NCBI RefSeq assembly: GCF_003086695.1
Contig: NZ_CP025999.1
Location: forward strand, 1,963,680 to 2,027,679
Direction of reading: 5' to 3'
Length of the DNA stretch: 64,000 bases
Source of the DNA: Stenotrophomonas sp. SAU14A_NAIMI4_8
Lineage (GTDB): Bacteria; Pseudomonadota; Gammaproteobacteria; Xanthomonadales; Xanthomonadaceae
The notes under the pieces were generated by a model, which ran no database searches, was not told the origin of the DNA, and was given only the letters and a program-made list of their open reading frames with translations. The position numbers and the translations under genes were made by a program. Shown here in pieces: positions 26,542 to 34,669 of the stretch (within the stretch, counting starts at the first letter, position 1; each line of letters begins with the position of its first letter).

Positions 26542-26897
26542 CGCGGCTGTTGGTAGGTGTCGACCTTGGTCGACACATCTGTCGGCTATCGATTGGGTTC
26601 ATCCAGTCGGCCGGCGGCGAGTAGATCCACGCCATGCGTGGATGAATCTGTCAGACATCGAAATCAATCTGGGGTCGGAGCCCGTTGCGCAGCAACGGGA
26701 TCCGACCCCGTGGCCTCGACAGGTTCACGCGGCTGTTGGTAGGTGTCGACCTTGGTCGACACATCTGTCGGCTATCGATTGGGTTCATCCAGTCGGCCGG
26801 CGGCCAGTAGATCCACGCCATGCGTGGATGAATCTGTCAGACATCGAAATCAATCTGGGGTCGGAGCCCGTTGCGCAGCAACGGGATCCGACCCCGT
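26542..26897. repeat. Tandem duplication of a 170-bp block of three palindromes
   Basis: Copies at 26542-26711 and 26728-26897 (offset 186 bp) differ at one base (GAGTAG versus CAGTAG). Each carries a TCGACCTTGGTCGA SMAG unit (26553-26576; 26739-26762), an ATCCACGCCATGCGTGGAT unit (26621-26643; 26807-26829) and a GGGGTC...GACCCC palindrome (26671-26709; 26857-26895). Near identity indicates a recent event. A short third fragment of the left edge is seen near 26512. Confidence 0.85.
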
Positions 26898-26929
26898 GCC
26901 CTCCCGGCAGATCGCGGAAATCTGTCGAA

Positions 26930-27104
26930 GGCGGGGTGGGTCCGGTTGAGGGGGCGTGAGCCGCATGGATGCGGCGACCGAGCTTACATGGACGTACTTG
27001 CAGCGTCCCCCTCAACCGGACCCACCCCGCCAACCCACTGAAAGCCCGCTTTTGACGTGGACGTTGCCGTTGCCGTTGAGCAGGTGCAGGGCCGCAGGCC
27101 CTGC
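26930..27104. repeat. Composite large palindromic element, copy 3
   Basis: Perfect 25-nt arms at 26930-26954 and 27007-27031 start with GGCGGGGTGGGTCCGG. The core hairpin is CCGCATGGATGCGG (26961-26974). The short hairpin GCAGGGCC-GCA-GGCCCTGC (27086-27104) follows the right arm, the same order as in copy 1. Copies 2 and 3 flank the 170-bp duplication in opposite orientations, so 26.3-27.1 kb is a nested inverted structure. Confidence 0.75.
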
Positions 27105-27162
27105 AAAAGACCCCCCTCATTTGCTGCGGCGCAGAATGCATGGGCGGGCGCTCCCTGTTCTA

Positions 27163-27178
27163 CTTCAATCGATCTAAA
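27163..27178. promoter_or_regulatory. LacI-type operator candidate 3 (GH92 promoter)
   Basis: CTTCAATCGATCTAAA lies about 95 bp upstream of the GH92 GTG start and shares the core AATCGATCTAA with candidate 1. Placement on both divergent sides of the intergenic region supports a common regulator. Confidence 0.6.
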
Positions 27179-27271
27179 TCCGCCGGGGTGCGGATTTGTA
27201 CCGATGGAAACGGGGAGTTCGGCCGCAGCGGCCGGCACCCGCTGCCGCCCTGCCGCCAAGGAGTCCTGTCC

Positions 27272-29746
27272 GTGACCAGGTTGTCCCGCCGTCGTTCCCT
27301 CCTGCGCCTGCCGGCGCTGTCCCCGCGGCCGCTGGCCCGCGCCACCTGCCTGCTGGCCCTGGCCATCACGCCCTGGCTGCAGGCCGCACCTGCCGCGCTC
27401 GAACGCGAGGTCAACACCTTCATCGGCAGCAAGGATGACGGCAACACCTTCCCCGGCGCGTCCGCACCTTTCGGCCTGATCCAGGTCAGCCCGATCGGCA
27501 GCCACTATTCCGGCTGGCGCTACGACGACGAAAAGATCCGTGGCTTCGGCCACTCCTTCCTGTCCGGCGCCGGTTGCTGGGAACAGGGCGGCCAGGTCTC
27601 CATCCTGCCGGTTACCGGCAGCATCGGCCCGGGCGGCGATTTCGATACCGCCAACCCCAAGCAGTTCGACCACAAGGCCTACGCCGCCAACTACACCCAC
27701 GACGGTGAAGTGGGCCAGGCCGGCTACTACAAGGTGCGCCTGACCAGCTACGGCGGCATCGATGCCGAAGCCACCGCGCGCACCCGCGCCGCGGCCGAGC
27801 GCTACACCTTCAGCCAGCGCAGCGGCGATGGCCATGTGCTGGTGAACGTGGGCCAGGCCAACGAGCGCCATTCGGTGATCGGCAGCGTGGTCGATGTGGT
27901 CGGTGACCGGGTGGTGGAAGGCAAGCTGGTCACCAAGAGCTTCTGCGGCGGCCACCAGTACACCACCTGGTTCCGCGTTGAATTCGATCGCCCGTTCAAG
28001 GCGCACGGCACCTGGGGCGAGGCCGGTGGCCTGCCCAATGCGCGGCACAGCATGGAAGGCGAGCAGAAGCCGAACGGCGCCTGGTTGACCTTCGATCTGG
28101 CCAAGGGCCAGTCGGTTACCGCGGTCAGTGCGATCTCGCACGTGGACGCCGAGGGCGCACGTACCAACCTGCGCGCTGAGGGCATGCAGGGCGGTGCACT
28201 GATCGGCTTCGACCGCATGCGCGCGCTTTCGCAGAAAGACTGGCGCGAGCAGTTGGCGCGGGTGCGCGTGCAGGGCGGCACGGGCGATGACCGCACCGTG
28301 TTCTACAGCGCGCTGTACCACGCGCTGCTGCAGCCGCTCACCGGCAGCGATGCCGATGGCCGCTACCGTGGCTATGACGATGGCATCCACCGCGCCGATG
28401 GCTGGACCTACTACGAGTATTTCTCGCTGTGGGATACCTACCGCGCGCAGAACCAGTGGCTGGCGCTGACCCGTCCGGACGTGGCGCGTGATATCGGCCG
28501 CACCCTGCTGGCCATTGACGAGCAGGGCGGCTGGTTGCCGCGCTGGGGCTATGCGAACTTCGAAACCAACATCATGACCGGCGATCCGGTCACCCCGTTC
28601 ATGGTCGACCTGTGGCGCTTCGGTGCGCTGAAGGGGCGTGAATCGCAGGCCTGGGATGTGCTGCGCCGCAATGCCTTCGGCACGCCGCCGCTGAACTCGC
28701 GCATGGCCGGTCGCTCGGGCAACCCGACCTACCTGGACAAGGGCTACGTGGTCTACGACCGCGCGTTCCCGTCCAAGGGCATGGACGTGGACCCCCACCA
28801 TGGTGGCTCGGCCACGCTGGAATACGCACTGGCCGACTGCGCGCTTTCGCAGATGGCCGACGGCCTGGGCCATGCGCAGGATTCGGCCACGCTGCGCGAG
28901 CGTGGGCGCAACTGGCGCAAGGTGTGGGACCCGCAGGTGCGCGACGCCGAAACCGGCTTTACCGGCTTCCCGCGCCCGCGCACGGAAGACGGCCAGTGGT
29001 ACACCCCGGCCGACGGCCATTACAGCCCGCGTTCGCACCATGGCTTCCATGAGGGCACTGCCTGGCAGTACCAGTGGCTGGCGCAGCAGGACGTGCCGGG
29101 CCTGGTGGAAGCCATGGATGGCCGCGAGCAGGCCGGCCGCCGCCTGGATGCCTTCTTCGCGATGGATGCGCTGCAGGCCGATCCGCTTACCGCCGCGCGC
29201 AAGGAATGGGTGGTGGGGCCGTACAGCTACTACAACCAGTTCCGTTACAACCCGAACAACGAACCGGACCTGCACGCGCCGTGGCTGTACACGCTGATCG
29301 GCCAGCCGTGGAAGACCGCCAACGTGCTGCGCGCGGCGCAGCAGCTGTTCACCAACGCGCCCAACGGCGTCACCGGCAATGACGACCTGGGCACGATGTC
29401 GGCCTGGTACCTGTTCAGTGCCATCGGCGTGTACCCGGCGGTGCCGGGCAGCGGCCAGTTCCTGCTGCACACGCCGCGCTTTGCCAAGGTGGAAGTGGAC
29501 ATGGGCAACGGCCGCACGCTGCGCATCGACGCGCCCGGCGCCGATGGCCGCCGCCTGCAGTACGTGCAGGGCGTGCAGCTGGATGGCCGCGCGCACGCCC
29601 CGGTGTGGCTGGACTGGAACCAGCTGCAGCAGGGCCCGCGCCTGCAGTTCGCGCTGGATGCACAGGCCCCGACCCAGGGCTGGGGCACTGCGGTAAAGGA
29701 TCTGCCGGTCTCATGGTGCGCTGCACCAGGCAGCGTGCTGCGCTGA
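27272..29746 (+). CDS. GH92 exo-alpha-mannosidase
   Basis: An 824-residue glycoside hydrolase of family 92, Ca2+-dependent exo-alpha-mannosidases that trim mannose from N-glycans, usually alpha-1,2. A signal peptide with a long basic N-terminus ends near LQAAPA, so the enzyme acts in the periplasm or outside. The N-terminal domain has DDGNTFPGASAPFGLIQVSP. The catalytic (alpha/alpha)6 domain has YEYFSLWDTYRAQNQW and the family's C-terminal signature GNDDLGTMSAWYLFSAIGVY. GTG 27272 is chosen because AAGGAG lies eight bases before it; the frame is open further upstream but passes through the operator. Linkage specificity cannot be read from sequence. Confidence 0.92.
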   Translation: MTRLSRRRSLLRLPALSPRPLARATCLLALAITPWLQAAPAALEREVNTFIGSKDDGNTFPGASAPFGLIQVSPIGSHYSGWRYDDEKIRGFGHSFLSGAGCWEQGGQVSILPVTGSIGPGGDFDTANPKQFDHKAYAANYTHDGEVGQAGYYKVRLTSYGGIDAEATARTRAAAERYTFSQRSGDGHVLVNVGQANERHSVIGSVVDVVGDRVVEGKLVTKSFCGGHQYTTWFRVEFDRPFKAHGTWGEAGGLPNARHSMEGEQKPNGAWLTFDLAKGQSVTAVSAISHVDAEGARTNLRAEGMQGGALIGFDRMRALSQKDWREQLARVRVQGGTGDDRTVFYSALYHALLQPLTGSDADGRYRGYDDGIHRADGWTYYEYFSLWDTYRAQNQWLALTRPDVARDIGRTLLAIDEQGGWLPRWGYANFETNIMTGDPVTPFMVDLWRFGALKGRESQAWDVLRRNAFGTPPLNSRMAGRSGNPTYLDKGYVVYDRAFPSKGMDVDPHHGGSATLEYALADCALSQMADGLGHAQDSATLRERGRNWRKVWDPQVRDAETGFTGFPRPRTEDGQWYTPADGHYSPRSHHGFHEGTAWQYQWLAQQDVPGLVEAMDGREQAGRRLDAFFAMDALQADPLTAARKEWVVGPYSYYNQFRYNPNNEPDLHAPWLYTLIGQPWKTANVLRAAQQLFTNAPNGVTGNDDLGTMSAWYLFSAIGVYPAVPGSGQFLLHTPRFAKVEVDMGNGRTLRIDAPGADGRRLQYVQGVQLDGRAHAPVWLDWNQLQQGPRLQFALDAQAPTQGWGTAVKDLPVSWCAAPGSVLR

Positions 29747-29843
29747 GCCATCGTCGTGCCGTTCGCGGCCAACCAGCGAACGGCACGGCACGAATGGCCT
29801 CCGATCCATTAGGCTTGACCCTCCCGAGGAGCCCGGTACAGCG

Positions 29844-30893
29844 ATGAACGACAACGACGGCACTTCCAGCAAGCGTTCCGGCAAGGCGGTGACGGTGACC
29901 GACATCGCCCGTGCGATCGGCGTGTCGCGCGCCACCGTGTCGCTGGTGCTGCGTGGCAGTCCGCTGGTCAATGTCGATACCCGGGCCAAGGTGGAAGCCG
30001 AACTGCGCCGCCAGCGCTATGTCTACAACCGTGCGGCGGCCAACCTGCGCCGGCGCACCTCCAGCAGCATCGCGCTGGTCATCAACGATCTGTCCAACCC
30101 GTTCTTCGCCGAATTTGCCTCCGGCGTGGACGAGGCACTGGGTGGGCGAGGCTATGTCACCCTGCTGGGCAGCACGGGCGAATCGCCGCAGCGCCAGCAG
30201 GCGGTGCTGTCCACGCTGATGGAACACACCCCGGCCGGCCTGATCCTGTCGCCGGCCGAGGGCAGCGATGCCACGCTGCTGCGGCAGGCGCTGGGCGCCA
30301 ACGCCAACGTGCTGCTGTTCAACCGCGAACTGGAAGGGGCCGACTGGGACTTCCTGACCCTGGACAACCAGCACGGCGCCTATCTGGCCACCCGCCACCT
30401 GATCGAGCGCGGCCACCAGCAGATCGCCTTCTTCGGCGGCCATGCCGATTCCAGTTCCTGCCACCAGCGCCGCGCCGGCTTCCAGCAGGCCCTGGCCGAG
30501 GCGGGCCTGGTGCTGCCGTCGGGCTGGATGATCGAATCGGCGCCCAATCGCCTGGAGGCGGCCGCGCGCACCGATGAACTGTTCGCCGACGGCCATCGTC
30601 CCAGTGCCGCGGTCTGCTACAACGACACGGTCGCGCTGGGCCTGATGCTGGGCCTGAACTCCCGCGGCATCCGCCCCGGCGGTGATTTCGCGGTGACCGG
30701 TTTCGATGACATTTCCGAGGCCTCGGTGGCGGTGCCGCCGCTGACCACCCTGACCGCCGACCCGCGCGAGCGTGGCCGGCAGGCCGCCGCGCTGCTGCTG
30801 CAACGCCTGGATGATCCCGATGCACCGCCGCGGCGCACCGTCGCCCCGGTGCAGCTGCGCGTGCGCGAGAGCAGTGCCGCACGGCCGAACTGA
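29844..30893 (+). CDS. LacI-family transcriptional regulator of the mannose/glycan genes
   Basis: A 349-residue repressor. The N-terminal helix-turn-helix TVTDIARAIGVSRATVSLVL (about 13-32) and hinge helix (NRAAANLRR, about 58-66) are followed by a periplasmic-binding-like sugar sensor with IALVINDLSNPFFAEFASGV and the C-terminal FAVTGFDDISEASVAVPPLTT. AGGAG lies in good range before ATG 29844. It sits between GH92 and the transporter on the same strand. The four CTTAGATCGATCTAAG-like sites nearby have a central CG, as usual for this family. The effector is probably mannose or a catabolite; that is inference. Confidence 0.9.
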   Translation: MNDNDGTSSKRSGKAVTVTDIARAIGVSRATVSLVLRGSPLVNVDTRAKVEAELRRQRYVYNRAAANLRRRTSSSIALVINDLSNPFFAEFASGVDEALGGRGYVTLLGSTGESPQRQQAVLSTLMEHTPAGLILSPAEGSDATLLRQALGANANVLLFNRELEGADWDFLTLDNQHGAYLATRHLIERGHQQIAFFGGHADSSSCHQRRAGFQQALAEAGLVLPSGWMIESAPNRLEAAARTDELFADGHRPSAAVCYNDTVALGLMLGLNSRGIRPGGDFAVTGFDDISEASVAVPPLTTLTADPRERGRQAAALLLQRLDDPDAPPRRTVAPVQLRVRESSAARPN

Positions 30894-30956
30894 TTTTCCA
30901 CGACCTTTTCCCTTCCACGTACCAACGACCTACACGCGCATCGAGGCGCGAACCGC

Positions 30957-32270
30957 ATGCCGATTTCCGCAACGCCCCGTCCATCGGGATCCAACAGCAG
31001 CCAGGCGCCGGTGATGAATGCCCGTGCGGCCCTGTGGGTGGCCACCACCATCTTCTTCATGTGGGGCTTCCTGACCAGCCTCAACGATGTGCTGATCCCG
31101 CACCTGAAGGCCGTGTTCGAGCTGAACTACACCCGCGCCATGCTGGTGCAGTTCACCTTCTTCGGCGCGTACTTCCTGATGTCGGTGCCGGCCGGTCGGC
31201 TGGTGGCGCGCCTGGGCTACAAGAAGGGCATCATCGCCGGCCTGCTGATTGCCGGTGTGGGCGCGCTGGGCTTCTGGCCGTCGGCCGCGCTGCGCACCTA
31301 TGACGCCTTCCTGGCTTCGTTGTTCGTGCTGGCCACCGGCATTACCGTGCTGCAGGTGGCGGCCAACCCGTACGTGGCGCTGCTGGGCCCGGAAAAAACC
31401 GCCTCCAGCCGCCTGACCCTGGCGCAGGCCCTGAACTCGCTGGGCACCACGCTGGCGCCGCTGTTCGGCGGCTTCCTGATCCTGAGCACCGCGGTGAAGA
31501 GCGGTGACGAGATCAAGGCGATGCCGATGGCCGAGCAGCTGGCCTACCGGACTGCCGAAGCGCAGTCGGTGCAGGGCCCGTACGTGGGCCTGGCGATCGC
31601 GCTGGTGCTGCTGGCCGTGTTCGTCTACCTGTTCCGCCTGCCCAGCCTGACCGAAACCACCGAGCAGGCCGACAGCAGCCACCACACCCTGCTGGATGCG
31701 CTGAAGCAGCCGCACGTGCTGTTCGGCGTGCTGGCCATCTTCTTCTACGTGGGCGCCGAAGTGTCCATCGGCAGCCTGATGGTGAACTACCTGGCGCTGC
31801 CCGAAATCGGCGGCATGAGCGAGCAGCAGGCCACCCATTACGTGTCGGCCTACTGGGGCTGCGCCATGGTCGGCCGCTTCGCCGGCGCCTGGCTGCTGGC
31901 CAAGTTCTCGCCGCGCCGCCTGCTGGCCGGCTTCGCGCTGGCCAACGTGGTGCTGCTGGCGGTCACCCTGGGCTCGGGCGGCAAGGTGGCGCTGTACGGC
32001 ATCGTGGCTACCGGCCTGTTCAATTCCATCATGTTCCCGACCATCTTCTCGCTGGCCATCGAACGCTTGGGCCCGCTGACCAACAAGGCCTCCAGCCTGC
32101 TGATCATGGCCATCGTCGGTGGCGCGATCATTCCGCTGCTGCAGGGCATGCTGGCCGATCGCATCGGCCTGCACCTGAGCTTCGTGCTGCCGGTGGTCTG
32201 CTACGTCTACATCATCTTCTACGGTCTGGTGGGCTCGCGCCCGCCGGCCGTCGGCCCGCAGGGAGGCTGA
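30957..32270 (+). CDS. MFS sugar transporter (FucP/GluP type)
   Basis: A 437-residue inner-membrane carrier with twelve predicted helices. The first helix region TTIFFMWGFLTSLNDVLIPHLK is the FucP/GluP signature, with Asn-Asp at the sugar site. ITVLQVAANPYVALLGP is the other conserved segment. It likely imports mannose (or glucose, galactose or fructose) by proton symport. ATG 30957 is used; ATG 31017 would remove only a Ser/Pro-rich tail. Seven bases separate it from the kinase gene, so cotranscription is very likely. Confidence 0.9.
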   Translation: MPISATPRPSGSNSSQAPVMNARAALWVATTIFFMWGFLTSLNDVLIPHLKAVFELNYTRAMLVQFTFFGAYFLMSVPAGRLVARLGYKKGIIAGLLIAGVGALGFWPSAALRTYDAFLASLFVLATGITVLQVAANPYVALLGPEKTASSRLTLAQALNSLGTTLAPLFGGFLILSTAVKSGDEIKAMPMAEQLAYRTAEAQSVQGPYVGLAIALVLLAVFVYLFRLPSLTETTEQADSSHHTLLDALKQPHVLFGVLAIFFYVGAEVSIGSLMVNYLALPEIGGMSEQQATHYVSAYWGCAMVGRFAGAWLLAKFSPRRLLAGFALANVVLLAVTLGSGGKVALYGIVATGLFNSIMFPTIFSLAIERLGPLTNKASSLLIMAIVGGAIIPLLQGMLADRIGLHLSFVLPVVCYVYIIFYGLVGSRPPAVGPQGG

Positions 32271-32277
32271 GTCGGAA

Positions 32278-33273
32278 ATGGGTGCCATTGTCTGCTTCGG
32301 CGAAATTTTGATCGATCTACTAGCGCAGCCGCCGGCCTCGGCCGACACCCCGCGCGCGTTCCTGCAGTACGCCGGCGGTGCGCCGGCCAACGTGGCCGTG
32401 GCCGCTGCCCGGCTGGGCGCGCAGACCCAGTTCGTGGGCATGCTGGGCCGGGACATGTTTGGTGACTTCCTGGCCGACAGCCTGGCCGAGCACCGCGTGG
32501 GCACCGACTACATCGTGCGCACCGATGCAGCGAAGACCGCGCTGGCGTTCGTGGCGCTGGACGCCCACGGCGAGCGCAGCTTCAGCTTCTACCGGCCGCC
32601 GGCGGCCGACCTGCTGTTCCGTGACAGCGATTTCCAGGGCGCCTGCTTCGACAGCGCCGCCTGTTTCCATGTGTGTTCCAACAGCCTGACCGAAGCGGAG
32701 ATTGCCGCGGCAACCTTCGCCGGCATGGAGCGTGCGCGTGCCGCCGGTGCGGTGGTCAGCCTTGACCTGAACCTGCGGCCGGCGCTGTGGCCGGCCGACA
32801 CCGATCCCACGCCGCGGCTGTGGCAGGCGCTGGAGCGTGCCGACCTGGTGAAGCTGTCGCGCGAAGAGCTGGACTACCTGGCCGCGCCGCACGGTGCCGA
32901 CGGTGACCAGGTCGTGCTGCAGCGCCTGCTGGGCGCACAGGCACGCTGGGTGATCGTGACCGACGGTGCCGCCACGCTGCGCTGGTACACCCGCGAGCAG
33001 CAGGGCCAGGTCACCAGTTTCCGCGTGGCCACGGTGGATACCACCGCCGCCGGCGATGCCTTCGTGGGCGGTGTGCTGGTGGGCCTGCTGGAGCGCGGCG
33101 GTGCCGGCGCTGGCTTCGCCGCGTTCTGCCAGGACCCGCAGGCGATCACCGAAACGTTGCGCTTCGGTGCGGCCGTCGGTGCGCTGGCGGTCACCCGCAA
33201 GGGCGCCTTCGCGGCCATGCCCTCGCTCGATGAAGTGCAGCAGCTGCTGCAGACCCAGGAACTTTCCGCATGA
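32278..33273 (+). CDS. PfkB-family fructokinase (carbohydrate kinase)
   Basis: A 331-residue ribokinase-fold enzyme. The N-terminal GEILIDLLA and YAGGAPANVAVAAARLG (PfkB signature 1) and the C-terminal DTTAAGDAFVGGVLVGLL (signature 2, with the catalytic Asp) are complete. Next to an AGE-type mannose isomerase the best guess is fructose to fructose-6-phosphate; other ketose or mannose substrates remain possible. The codons for ILIDLLA use TTG, CTA and CTA, unlike the CTG bias of the gene; they create the operator candidate at 32306-32321. Its stop overlaps the next start (ATGA). Confidence 0.88.
   Translation: MGAIVCFGEILIDLLAQPPASADTPRAFLQYAGGAPANVAVAAARLGAQTQFVGMLGRDMFGDFLADSLAEHRVGTDYIVRTDAAKTALAFVALDAHGERSFSFYRPPAADLLFRDSDFQGACFDSAACFHVCSNSLTEAEIAAATFAGMERARAAGAVVSLDLNLRPALWPADTDPTPRLWQALERADLVKLSREELDYLAAPHGADGDQVVLQRLLGAQARWVIVTDGAATLRWYTREQQGQVTSFRVATVDTTAAGDAFVGGVLVGLLERGGAGAGFAAFCQDPQAITETLRFGAAVGALAVTRKGAFAAMPSLDEVQQLLQTQELSA
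32306..32321. promoter_or_regulatory. LacI-type operator candidate 4, inside the kinase reading frame
   Basis: TTTTGATCGATCTACT matches 12 of 16 bases of CTTAGATCGATCTAAG, including the whole core GATCGATCTA. It lies 28 bp inside the gene. Rare Leu codons (TTG, CTA, CTA) instead of CTG suggest the site, not the protein, is under selection. Confidence 0.5.
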
Positions 33274-34511
33274 CCCAGACCGCCTCCCGCTTCGCTCCGC
33301 AGTTCCGCTCGGCCGAGTTCCTGCGCGCGCACATCGCCGACACGATGGCGTTCTACCACCCGCGCTGCATCGATCCCGACGGCGGCTTCTTCCACTACTT
33401 CCTGGACGATGGCACGGTCTACGACGCCGGCCACCGCCACCTGGTCAGCAGCACCCGCTTCGTCTTCAACTACGCCATGGCCTATCGCGAATTCGGCAAT
33501 GCCGAGTACCGCGATGCCGTCGAGCATGGCGTGCGCTACCTGCGCGAGGTGCATCGCAACCCGTCCACCGGCGGCTACGCCTGGACGCTGCGCGATGGCC
33601 AGGTCGAAGACGATATGAACCACTGCTACGGCGTGGCGTTCGTGCTGCTGGCCTACAGCTGCGCGCTGAAGGCCGGCGTCGAACAGGCCCGCGCGTGGAT
33701 GGACGAAACCTGGCAGCTGCTGGAAGCGCGCTTCTGGGAAGCCGAGCACGGCCTGTACAAGGATGAAGCCGACGGCCAGTGGAACTTCACCGGCTACCGC
33801 GGGCAGAACGCCAACATGCACATGTGCGAGGCAATGCTGGCCGCGTTCGAGGCCAGTGGCGAGCAGCGCTATGTGCAGCGCGCACTGCAGCTGGCCGACA
33901 ACATGACCCGGCGCCAGGCCGCCAAGGCCGGCGGGCTGGTGTGGGAGCACTACGACACGAACTGGGAGATCGACTGGAACTACAACCTGGACGATCCCAA
34001 GCACCTGTTCCGTCCGTGGGGCTTCCAGCCCGGCCACCAGACCGAATGGGCCAAGCTGCTGCTGATCCTGGACCGCCACGTGCAGGCCGATTGGCTGGTA
34101 CCCACCGCCCAGCACCTGTTCGATGTGGCGGTCGAGCGCAGCTGGGATGAAGCGCGTGGCGGCCTGTACTACGGTTTCGCGCCGGAATCGCGGCGCCAGC
34201 CGGGCATGGACGGTGCGCCGATCGGCGGCGACAGCTTCGTCTGCGACGACGACAAGTACTTCTGGGTGCAGGCCGAAACCCTGGCCACGGCCGCGCTGAT
34301 GGCCCAGCGCACCGGCGATGACCGCTATTGGCAGTGGTACGACCGGCTGTGGGCGTATTCGTGGGAACACTTCGTCGACCACCAGTACGGCGCGTGGTTC
34401 CGCATCCTGGATGCCGACAACCGCAAGTACAGCAATGAAAAGAGCCCGGCCGGCAAGGTGGATTACCACACCATGGGCGCGTGCTACGAAGTGCTGAACG
34501 TCGTTCGCTGA
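33270..34511 (+). CDS. AGE-family sugar isomerase/epimerase, probable D-mannose isomerase
   Basis: A 413-residue (alpha/alpha)6-barrel enzyme of the N-acylglucosamine 2-epimerase superfamily. The histidine-bearing family motifs are NANMHMCEAML, PGHQTEWAKLLL and YHTMGACYEVL; the DDMNHCYGVAFVLLAY segment lines the pocket. Relatives in xanthomonads and YihS interconvert mannose and fructose. Placement after a fructokinase gene with ATGA overlap favours mannose to fructose here. N-acylglucosamine epimerisation is the main alternative. Confidence 0.87.
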   Translation: MTQTASRFAPQFRSAEFLRAHIADTMAFYHPRCIDPDGGFFHYFLDDGTVYDAGHRHLVSSTRFVFNYAMAYREFGNAEYRDAVEHGVRYLREVHRNPSTGGYAWTLRDGQVEDDMNHCYGVAFVLLAYSCALKAGVEQARAWMDETWQLLEARFWEAEHGLYKDEADGQWNFTGYRGQNANMHMCEAMLAAFEASGEQRYVQRALQLADNMTRRQAAKAGGLVWEHYDTNWEIDWNYNLDDPKHLFRPWGFQPGHQTEWAKLLLILDRHVQADWLVPTAQHLFDVAVERSWDEARGGLYYGFAPESRRQPGMDGAPIGGDSFVCDDDKYFWVQAETLATAALMAQRTGDDRYWQWYDRLWAYSWEHFVDHQYGAWFRILDADNRKYSNEKSPAGKVDYHTMGACYEVLNVVR

Positions 34512-34518
34512 CGTCGCA

Positions 34519-34648
34519 CGCCGGGCATGGCCCGGCGCTACCGTGGGCGGATGCGGCTGGTAGCGCCGGGCCATGCCCGGTGGACACGGCTGGTAGCGCC
34601 GGGCCATGCCCGGCGGACGCGGCTGGTAGCGCCGGGCCATGCCCGGCG
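34519..34648. repeat. SMAG-type REP array, one inverted and three direct units with 33-bp period
   Basis: Unit 34519-34541 is inverted. Units 34560-34582, 34593-34615 and 34626-34648 are direct copies exactly 33 bp apart with near-identical spacers of about ten bases. All have the stem GCCGGGCCATGCCCGG and head GTAGCG. It fills the 158-bp gap before the GH2 gene. The unit pattern is palindromic, so this is not a CRISPR. Confidence 0.88.
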
Positions 34649-34669
34649 GACACAACAGGAGTCTCACAC

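Noticed and set aside
26543..26959. Short open frames across the 170-bp duplication (translating the same 50-residue sequence twice)
   Set aside because: They are read-through of REP and palindrome sequence; the repeated translation only mirrors the DNA duplication.
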